A stretch of DNA of 7,624 bases from Pseudomonadota bacterium (GTDB lineage Bacteria > Desulfobacterota > Desulfovibrionia > Desulfovibrionales > Desulfovibrionaceae), in assembly GCA_023433925.1 (NCBI GenBank), contig JAEYTO010000066.1, forward strand, positions 1 through 7,624, read 5' to 3'. How positions within the stretch are numbered: the first letter of the stretch is position 1; every line of letters starts with the position of its first letter. Position numbers and translations under genes: made by a program. Shown piece after piece: positions 1-4,538 of this stretch. The notes below the pieces were generated by a model, which searched no databases, was not told where the DNA came from, and was given only the letters and a program-made list of their open reading frames with translations.

Positions 1-381
1 CTCGATGTTCAGGCCCGCCTCCGCGAGGGCGCCGGACACGGCCGAGAGCTGCGCGGCGCTGACCCTGCGGCCGAGCAGCGTCACGATATGCCGGGGCTTG
101 CCCTGGGCTCCGACCCAGGACTCGTACTCGCCGGAGTCCACGGGCATGAACTTGAGACCCACCCCCAGCTCGTGGGCCAGGAAGAGCATCTCCTTGAGGA
201 TCGGCGCGGACTCGGATTCGGGCGGTATCTTGATCATGATGCCCAGGTTGAGGGAGTCGTGTATGACCGCCTGGCCGATATCCAGGATGTCCACTCCGTA
301 CTCCGCCAGCTTGGCGGTCAGGGCATGCATGAGGCCCGGCCGGTCCTGGCCGTAGACATGGATGAGCACGATCTCGCGCAT
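1..381 (-). CDS. serB: Phosphoserine phosphatase SerB, ACT-domain type (N-terminal part, cut by the window edge)
   Basis: Reading the minus strand from the ATG at 381-379 gives 127 codons without a stop up to the window edge; the C-terminal part lies outside. The product starts MREIVLIHVYGQDRPGLMHA. Residues 3-75 form an ACT domain with the DRPG turn (13-16) and the stretch ILDIGQAVIHDSLNLGI (32-48). A second ACT-like unit begins near residue 97 (PRHIVTLLGRRVSAAQLSAV). Two N-terminal ACT domains, with the 'NIxQxVIHxxLxLGI'-like and 'TLLGR' signatures, are typical of long SerB proteins, which carry a HAD phosphatase domain after them and dephosphorylate 3-phosphoserine in the last step of serine synthesis. 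The HAD domain is not in view, so a stand-alone double-ACT regulator (GcvR-like) cannot be excluded. An AAGGA ribosome site (plus-strand 388-392) sits 6 bases before the ATG and supports this start. The gene is divergent from the HTH/zinc-ribbon gene, with roughly 63-69 bases between them. Confidence 0.85.
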   Translation of the reverse strand, partial: MREIVLIHVYGQDRPGLMHALTAKLAEYGVDILDIGQAVIHDSLNLGIMIKIPPESESAPILKEMLFLAHELGVGLKFMPVDSGEYESWVGAQGKPRHIVTLLGRRVSAAQLSAVSGALAEAGLNIE

Positions 382-437
382 TGGCCGTCCTTGAAGGCTC
401 GCTTGCATTTCGCGCCCGCGGCGCGCACCCTCTTATA

Positions 438-443
438 AAGGAG
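438..443 (+). promoter_or_regulatory. Shine-Dalgarno site that favours GTG 451 over ATG 445
   Basis: The perfect AAGGAG is separated by 7 bases from GTG 451 and by a single base from ATG 445. A 1-base gap is too short for normal 30S placement, so this site argues that translation begins at the GTG, two codons downstream of the longest possible start. Confidence 0.6.
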
Positions 444-450
444 CATGGCC

Positions 451-780
451 GTGAAGGCAAAAGCAAAAGGGCCATATGCGCCACCAGAGCGGAGCGAAAC
501 AGAGAGGCGGACCATCATGGACCTGTTGCGTGACGAACCGTTGACGGCCAAGGAACTCTCGGCCGAGGCCGGCATGTCCGAACGGCGCGTGCGCGAGGCC
601 CTTGAGCACGTGCGCCGCTCGGCCCCCAGCCAAGGCCTGCGGCTCGTGATGGAGCCCCCGCGCTGCCGCTCGTGCGGTTTCGCCTTCGCCAAGCGCGACC
701 GGCTCGGCAAGCCGGGCCGCTGCCCCCTATGCAAGGGCTCGTTCATCGAGGAGCCACGCTTTCGGCTGGTGGAGGCCTAG
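451..780 (+). CDS. Small putative transcriptional regulator: winged HTH fused to a zinc ribbon (COG3357-like)
   Basis: This is a 109-111 residue protein. Numbering from the upstream ATG at 445, residues 18-60 look like a winged helix-turn-helix (TERRTIMDLL, then PLTAKELSAEAGMSERRVRE with the recognition helix near 45-58). Residues 72-100 form a zinc ribbon with two CxxC knuckles, C74-x2-C77 and C93-x2-C96. The end, EEPRFRLVEA, is also typical of this family of predicted HTH plus zinc-ribbon regulators. The target and ligand are unknown. Start choice: AAGGAG at 438-443 lies only 1 base before the ATG at 445 but 7 bases before the in-frame GTG at 451, so I place the start at GTG 451; annotation pipelines may prefer ATG 445. 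The lysine-rich N-terminus (KAKAKG) may contact DNA. It is transcribed divergently from serB and has no co-directional neighbour in the window; the next gene downstream converges on it. Confidence 0.8.
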   Translation: MKAKAKGPYAPPERSETERRTIMDLLRDEPLTAKELSAEAGMSERRVREALEHVRRSAPSQGLRLVMEPPRCRSCGFAFAKRDRLGKPGRCPLCKGSFIEEPRFRLVEA

Positions 781-832
781 CTCCTGTTCAACCGCCGCAT
801 GGACCTACCAATGCGCTTCATCGTGGGACTCA

Positions 833-855
833 GGCCCTGGTCATCATCCAGGGCC
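833..855 (+). terminator. Perfect 8-bp hairpin downstream of the HTH/zinc-ribbon gene; possible terminator
   Basis: GGCCCTGG (833-840), loop TCATCAT, then CCAGGGCC (848-855) form an uninterrupted 8-bp GC-rich stem with a 7-base loop, starting 52 bases after the stop codon at 780. No T-run follows on the plus strand, so it is not a classical intrinsic terminator. It may mark the transcript 3' end or be a binding palindrome. It differs in sequence from the two-hairpin elements after emrB and putA. Confidence 0.4.
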
Positions 856-992
856 ACCGCACAAACCATGCGCTTTGCGGATCAGGTCCGGAAAACACGA
901 AGGCTTCCAATCGGCTCTTCCGTCGCCAACGCCTCCCCTATAGCGGCTTGTAATTAAGCTGAGAAATCGCTTCCAATACTCTTAAGCGTAGG

Positions 993-1057
993 GGGTGCAG
1001 GAGAATCATTCCCCTGCCGGGAGCGAGTCTGAGAGAGGGCAGCGCCCTCTCTCGGTT
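993..1057 (-). terminator. Two-hairpin 3' element downstream of emrB (copy A)
   Basis: Read on the minus strand, about 15 bases past the emrB stop, the element opens with AACC, then GAGAGAGGGC, loop GCT, GCCCTCTCTC (10-bp stem, plus strand 1031-1053). An 11-base linker ACTCGCTCCCG follows, then a second hairpin (plus strand 997-1017) with arms GCAGGGGAA and TTCTCCTGC (one G-U pair) around TGA, and then ACCC. A gap-free homologue lies after putA at 7560-7624. No U-tract follows, so its role as terminator or mRNA 3'-end stabiliser is inferred from its position and strong stems. Confidence 0.65.
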
Positions 1058-1069
1058 GATTTGCAAATC
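1058..1069. repeat. Perfect 12-bp palindrome between the emrB stop codon and its 3' element
   Basis: GATTTGCAAATC is identical on both strands. It lies 3 bases beyond the emrB stop codon (1073-1075) and directly abuts the two-hairpin element. It has no counterpart in the 13 bases between putA and its copy of the element, so it is not part of the repeated unit. Its function is unknown and it may be chance. Confidence 0.4.
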
Positions 1070-1072
1070 GCT

Positions 1073-2656
1073 CTAGTGCGCGGCCGCCGGGTCGAACTCC
1101 GCGTGCCTGGGCGGCCGGCGGATGATCCACATGGCCACTACCAGGCAGAGAAAGATGACCATCTGCATGTAAAACACGTCCATGAAGGCCAGGGCCGCGG
1201 CCTGGCGCTGGAGCATGCGGTAAAGCACGGCCATGGCCTCCACGCCAGACTGAACGTGGATGCCGTGGCTCTCCAGGTACTGGCGCACGCCCTCCACGCC
1301 CTGGGCGAAGGTCTCGTTGAACCAGCCCATGTGCTCAGCCAGCCGGGCATGGTGGAACTGTCCGCGCCGGGCCAGCAGCGTGGTCACGAAAGCCACGCCG
1401 AAGGAGCCGCCCAGGTTGCGCAGGAGATTGAATATGGCCGCGGCGTTGTTCATTTCCTGGCGCGGGATCCAGGCCATGGTCAGGAAGGACAGGGGCACGA
1501 AGAAGAAGGCCATGCCTAGGCCCTGGATGTTGCGGCCGACCATGGCCGTGCCCATGTCGATGTTCAGGCTGAAGCCTGACATGTAGTGGACCGACCAGGC
1601 GTTGGCCAGCAAGCCGAGGAACAGGAACCAGCGGGCGTCCACGCGCTGGGTGAACTTGCCCACGAAAGGCATGAGCGCCAGCGTGATGAGGCCGCCGGGG
1701 CTGAGCACGAGGCCGGCCTGGAAGGCCGTGTAGCCCATGAGCGACTGGAGGAACATGGGCAGGAGCACGATGGAGCCGAAGAAGGCGAAGAAACCGAAGA
1801 ACATGACCAGGTTACCCAGGGCGAAGCTGCGGTCCTTGAACACGCGCAGGTTCACGATGGGGTTCTCGTGACGCCATTCCCAGACGACCAGGGCCACGAG
1901 GCAGGCCACGGCGATGACGGTCAGGCTCAGGATGAAGCTCGAGCTGAACCAGTCGCGCTGCTGGCCCAGATCAAGCACGATTTGCAGACAGCCGAAGCCC
2001 GCCGCGAGGAGCGCGAGGCCCACGTAATCCACGCGCTCGCCCTTCTTCCAGCGCTGCTGGTAGGCCGGGTCATGGACATGGGACCAGCTCATGAACAAAG
2101 CGAGCAGGCCGATGGGCAGATTGATGTAGAAGATCCAGCGCCAGGACCAGTTGTCGGTCAGCCAGCCGCCCAGGACCGGACCGAGGATGGGCGCCACGAC
2201 CACGCCCATGCCGAAGACGCCCATGGCCAGTCCGCGCTCGTTGGGCGGGAAGGTCTCCAGGAGGATGGCCTGGGACATGGGCTGCAAGCCTCCGCCGCCG
2301 ATGCCCTGGAGCACGCGGAAGAGCACGAGCGTGGACAGGCTGCCGGCCATGCCGCACAGGAGCGAGGCCGCGGTGAACAGGGCGATGGAGGCCATGAGGT
2401 AGTTCTTGCGGCCCATGAGCCTGGCCAGCCAGCCGCTCATGGGGATGATCACCGCGTTGGCCACCAGGTACGAGGTCAGCACCCAGGTGACCTCCTCCTC
2501 GCCGGCGGACAGGCTGCCCTGCATGTGACGCAGGGACACGTTGGCCACGCTCGTGTCCAGGACCTCGATCATGGTCGGGATCATGACGCTGGCCGTGACG
2601 AGCCACTTGCTCACGGGGGCGATCCCGCCCGCATTGCCGGCGCCGGCCGCCCGCAC
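1073..2656 (-). CDS. emrB: EmrB/QacA-type multidrug exporter, MFS DHA2 family, 14 membrane helices
   Basis: This 527-residue inner-membrane proton-driven drug antiporter has the usual length for the 14-helix DHA2 family. Visible motifs: LDTSVANVSL at 33-42 in helix 1 (family motif D1), GWLARLMGRKNY at 75-86 (motif A loop), LFRVLQGIGGGGLQPM at 112-127 (motif B with R114), GMGVVVAPILGPVLGGW at 149-165 (motif C of antiporters) and WSWRWIFYINLPIG at 170-183. Hydrophobic segments continue to about residue 511, followed by a short basic tail. The start used is GTG at 2656-2654, 4 bases after the emrA stop, which suggests translational coupling. A second in-frame GTG at codon 15 (before SKWLVTASVM) is possible, and neither has a strong ribosome site. 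With EmrA it should form a pump spanning the envelope. An outer-membrane TolC-like channel is needed and is not in this window. Substrates cannot be told from sequence. Two strong hairpins lie downstream. Confidence 0.93.
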   Translation of the reverse strand: MRAAGAGNAGGIAPVSKWLVTASVMIPTMIEVLDTSVANVSLRHMQGSLSAGEEEVTWVLTSYLVANAVIIPMSGWLARLMGRKNYLMASIALFTAASLLCGMAGSLSTLVLFRVLQGIGGGGLQPMSQAILLETFPPNERGLAMGVFGMGVVVAPILGPVLGGWLTDNWSWRWIFYINLPIGLLALFMSWSHVHDPAYQQRWKKGERVDYVGLALLAAGFGCLQIVLDLGQQRDWFSSSFILSLTVIAVACLVALVVWEWRHENPIVNLRVFKDRSFALGNLVMFFGFFAFFGSIVLLPMFLQSLMGYTAFQAGLVLSPGGLITLALMPFVGKFTQRVDARWFLFLGLLANAWSVHYMSGFSLNIDMGTAMVGRNIQGLGMAFFFVPLSFLTMAWIPRQEMNNAAAIFNLLRNLGGSFGVAFVTTLLARRGQFHHARLAEHMGWFNETFAQGVEGVRQYLESHGIHVQSGVEAMAVLYRMLQRQAAALAFMDVFYMQMVIFLCLVVAMWIIRRPPRHAEFDPAAAH

Positions 2657-2660
2657 CGCC

Positions 2661-3932
2661 CTACTCGCCGTCCGTGCGGATGGTGGCCAGAACGCTCAGG
2701 CCCATGCGCAGCTGCGGCAGGTCCCTGGCCGCGTCCCAGTCTATGGCCAGCTTGACCGGGACGCGCTGCACGACCTTGACGAAATTGCCCGTGGCGTTCT
2801 CCGGCGGGAACAGGGAGAAGACCGAGCCCGTGCCGGCCATGATGGAGTCCACGCGGCAGGGAATCTCGACCCCCGGATACGTGTCCACGCGGACCCAGGC
2901 GCGCTGGCCCGGCCGCACGTCCGTGAGCTGCGTTTCCTTGAAGTTGGCCGTGATCCAGATGCAGTCGCGCTCCAGCGGCACGATGGTCAGCAGCGGCTGC
3001 CCCGCCGAGACCATGCGGCCCGGCTCCACGGATTTGCGCGTGACGTGGCCGGCGGCCGGGGCCTTGATCTCCACGTAGGCGAGGTTGAGCTCGGCCTGGC
3101 GCACGCGCGCCTCGGCTAGGCGCACGCGGGCGGCCTGGGCTTCGGCTTCCTTGGAGCGTATGCCGGCCACGTCGTGGCCCGTGCGGGCCAAGCGGGCCTC
3201 GGCTTCCAGGCGCCTGCGGCCCTCGCGCAGAGCCGCCTCCTGGTCGTCCACGGCATCGAGCCTGGCGCTGGCCGCCTCGACCTTGGCCTGGCAGGTGGCG
3301 ACCGTCGTGCTGACTTCATCCATGGCCGACTGGGGCACGACCTCATACTTGATGAGATCCTCGTAGCGCGCGAGGTCCAGCTTGGCCTTGTCCCGGACGG
3401 CCCGGGCCTCCACGAGGGACTGCCTGATGGCTTCGCGCGCCTTGACCAGTTCGGCGAGCTGGCGATCCATGCTGGCGATCTGGGCCTGGATGCTCGCCAC
3501 GCGCGAGTCCGTCTGGCTGATCTCCAGCGGCACGCCGAGCTGCCCGGCCGCGAGCTGCGCCTGGGACGAGGCCAGCTCGGCCCTGGCCTGGGCCAGGGCG
3601 ACCTCGTAGTCCGTGGGGTCCAGGCGCACGAGCACGTCGCCGGCCGCGACGCGCTGGTTGTCCGTGACGAGCACCTCGGTCACGTAGCCCAGCACGCGCG
3701 GGCTGACCGGGTACATGCGGCCGTCCACGAAGGCGTCATCCGTGGTTTCCCGGCCCAGGCCGGAGACGATCCACCACGCGCCGGCCGCCAGGGCCAGGGT
3801 CAGGACGATTCCGGCCAGCACCCGCTTGCGCACGGGCAGCTTGCGCCCGGAAGAAGAATTCTGTTCCGCCATTTTCATATCTTGTGGCGCAGGTGTTTCG
3901 GCCGTCGAATCAGTTGTCCCAACAACCATCAT
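2661..3932 (-). CDS. emrA: EmrA-type membrane fusion protein (HlyD family), periplasmic adaptor of the efflux pump
   Basis: The 423-residue protein has a short cytoplasmic N-terminus, one membrane helix at about 38-57 (VLAGIVLTLALAAGAWWIV), a split barrel-sandwich/lipoyl region (TTDDAFVDGRMYPVSPRV at 63-80, and AYVEIKAPAAGHVTRKSVEP at 285-304), a long alanine-, glutamate- and arginine-rich helical hairpin between about 110 and 285, and the beta-barrel with ITANFKETQL (327-336). The GTGSVFSLFPPENATGNFVK stretch (367-386) is a hallmark of EmrA proteins. It links the MFS exporter in the inner membrane to an outer-membrane channel. It is first in the operon, with emrB 4 bases downstream. Start: ATG codons at 3932 and 3929 are the longest choice, but no ribosome site is suitably spaced and the predicted -10 box ends only 8 bases upstream. 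In-frame ATGs at 3878 (M19) or 3872 (M21) are realistic alternatives that still keep the membrane helix. Confidence 0.92.
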   Translation of the reverse strand: MMVVGTTDSTAETPAPQDMKMAEQNSSSGRKLPVRKRVLAGIVLTLALAAGAWWIVSGLGRETTDDAFVDGRMYPVSPRVLGYVTEVLVTDNQRVAAGDVLVRLDPTDYEVALAQARAELASSQAQLAAGQLGVPLEISQTDSRVASIQAQIASMDRQLAELVKAREAIRQSLVEARAVRDKAKLDLARYEDLIKYEVVPQSAMDEVSTTVATCQAKVEAASARLDAVDDQEAALREGRRRLEAEARLARTGHDVAGIRSKEAEAQAARVRLAEARVRQAELNLAYVEIKAPAAGHVTRKSVEPGRMVSAGQPLLTIVPLERDCIWITANFKETQLTDVRPGQRAWVRVDTYPGVEIPCRVDSIMAGTGSVFSLFPPENATGNFVKVVQRVPVKLAIDWDAARDLPQLRMGLSVLATIRTDGE

Positions 3933-3935
3933 GGC

Positions 3936-3958
3936 GCGGGACGATAAGTCTCTCCCGC
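3936..3958. promoter_or_regulatory. Inverted repeat over the predicted emrAB -10 box; possible operator
   Basis: GCGGGA and TCCCGC are perfectly complementary arms 17 bp apart (start to start) on either side of the predicted -10 element. The position suits a repressor site for the pump operon. The arms are short (6 bp) and GC-rich, so chance is a fair alternative. They do not resemble the arms of the lrp palindrome at 4035-4057. Confidence 0.3.
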
Positions 3959-3969
3959 CTCAAGGTCAA
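3941..3969 (-). promoter_or_regulatory. Predicted sigma-70 promoter of emrAB
   Basis: On the minus strand TTGACC (plus 3964-3969), a 17-base spacer and TATCGT (plus 3941-3946) match the -35 and -10 consensus at 5/6 and 4/6. The predicted transcript start would fall at or within a few bases of the ATG at 3932, implying a leaderless message or use of the internal ATGs at 3878/3872. The -10 lies inside an inverted repeat, GCGGGA (3936-3941), 11 bases, TCCCGC (3953-3958), which could be an operator. Confidence 0.5.
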
Positions 3970-4010
3970 GATCGTGTCATTTCGAGCGCTTGATTGCGCC
4001 AGGTCCGCTC

Positions 4011-4039
4011 TTGACATTTTCCGGCATGTGAATTTTATT
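4011..4039 (+). promoter_or_regulatory. Predicted sigma-70 promoter of the lrp-putA operon
   Basis: A perfect -35 box TTGACA (4011-4016), a 17-base spacer and TTTATT (4034-4039, 4/6 to TATAAT) precede the lrp start by about 23 bases. The region is locally AT-rich in a GC-rich window. A TATTCT at 19-base spacing is the alternative -10. The predicted transcript start near 4046 falls in the middle of the inverted repeat at 4035-4057. Confidence 0.6.
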
Positions 4040-4057
4040 CTCTCAACCGGAGAATAA
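4035..4057. promoter_or_regulatory. Perfect 8+8 inverted repeat over the lrp promoter and ribosome site; likely operator
   Basis: TTATTCTC (4035-4042), spacer TCAACCG, and GAGAATAA (4050-4057) are exact complements. The left arm overlaps the -10 box, the centre is at the predicted transcript start, and the right arm overlaps the GGAG ribosome site at 4049-4052. Lrp/AsnC proteins commonly bind AT-rich imperfect dyads in their own promoters, so autoregulation by the adjacent Lrp-type protein is the simplest reading. Because the left arm is probably not transcribed, DNA binding is more likely than an RNA hairpin. Confidence 0.55.
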
Positions 4058-4061
4058 CAGA

Positions 4062-4538
4062 ATGATTGACGGAATCGATATGAACATCTTGAATATTCTT
4101 CAAGCCAATGCGCGCACCTCCAATGCCGAAATCGCCCGCCAGGTGGGCATGGCGCCCTCGGCCATCCTGGAGCGCATCCGCAAGCTGGAGCGCAAGGGCA
4201 TCATTCTAGGCTACGAGACGCGCATCTCGCCCCAGGCCCTGGGCAAGCATCTGACCGCCTTCACCCTCGTGCGCACCGAGGAGCCCGTGGGCTCCACCGA
4301 GACGGGCGAGGAGCTGGCCAAGGTCCCGGGCGTCATGGAGGTGCACTACGTGGCGGGCCAGGACGCCTACTTCGTCAAGTCGAGGACCCGCGACCCCGAG
4401 AACCTGGCCGCCCTGCTCAAGCAGTTCGGCCGCATCAGGACCATCCGGGACACGCGCACGACCGTCGTGCTCAGCACGGTCAAGGAAACCATGAACATCC
4501 CCCTGGACAGCACCCCAGAAGGAGAAGCCGCGGAATGA
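4062..4538 (+). CDS. Lrp/AsnC-family transcriptional regulator, probable regulator of putA (PutR-like)
   Basis: The 158-residue protein has the standard Lrp/AsnC size and order. Residues 4-63 hold the AsnC-type HTH (IDMNILNILQANARTSNAE, then IARQVGMAPSAILERIRKLE, then GIILGYETRI). Residues 65-140 form the RAM/AsnC ligand-binding domain, including VPGVMEVHYVAGQDAYFVKS (88-107) and the strand RDTRTTVVLSTVKE (129-142). Such proteins form dimers to octamers, bind DNA, and respond to amino acids through the RAM domain. The ATG at 4062 has GGAG 9 bases upstream. The stop codon overlaps the putA ATG in ATGA, so the two are translationally coupled. Lrp-family PutR proteins regulate putA in alphaproteobacteria, and the PutA here lacks its own DNA-binding domain, so control of proline use is the likely job. 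Ligand and direction of regulation are not visible in sequence. The C-terminal tail after 143 is short and unconserved-looking. Confidence 0.9.
   Translation: MIDGIDMNILNILQANARTSNAEIARQVGMAPSAILERIRKLERKGIILGYETRISPQALGKHLTAFTLVRTEEPVGSTETGEELAKVPGVMEVHYVAGQDAYFVKSRTRDPENLAALLKQFGRIRTIRDTRTTVVLSTVKETMNIPLDSTPEGEAAE

Larger units (their letters stand above)
781..1072. other. Non-coding interval between convergent genes
   Basis: These 292 bases separate the HTH/zinc-ribbon gene from the convergent emrB. I see no convincing gene, tRNA or mobile element. It holds the hairpin at 833-855, a relatively AT-rich patch at about 945-990, a 9-base direct repeat GCTTCCAAT (903-911 and 969-977), alternating GCTT/AAGC motifs at 946-949, 956-959, 969-972 and 984-987, and the two-hairpin element of emrB at 993-1057. 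A 30-codon minus-strand frame starting near 878 lacks a ribosome site and is not called. Confidence 0.6.

Noticed and set aside
5..438. Plus-strand frames opposite serB
   Set aside because: They are antisense to the ACT-domain coding sequence, which has a good ribosome site and family motifs.
434..439. TATAAA as a -10 box for the HTH/zinc-ribbon gene
   Set aside because: No -35 at acceptable spacing (TTGCAT at 403-408 is 25 bases away), and it overlaps the ribosome site, so the start of transcription would fall inside the coding start.
318..746. Minus-strand frame of 142 codons opposite the HTH/zinc-ribbon gene
   Set aside because: It overlaps the serB start and the clear zinc-ribbon gene, is Arg/Ser-rich and has no domain.
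787..878. A 30-codon minus-strand frame starting MVCAVALDDD in the intergenic interval
   Set aside because: No ribosome site, no recognised family, and it covers the 833-855 hairpin; too little support for a gene.
1031..1053. Insertion-sequence end or transposon inverted repeat
   Set aside because: The inverted arms are hairpin stems placed in the sense direction after two different genes; there is no transposase gene and no target-site duplication.
1586..2755. A 389-codon plus-strand open frame opposite emrB and the end of emrA
   Set aside because: Rich in His, Glu, Gly and Gln with no domain; it is antisense to a clear 14-helix transporter and spans two genes. Composition artefact.
3174..3947. 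A 257-codon plus-strand open frame opposite emrA
   Set aside because: Same kind of composition shadow; it covers the emrA start and the emr promoter, with no domain or ribosome site.
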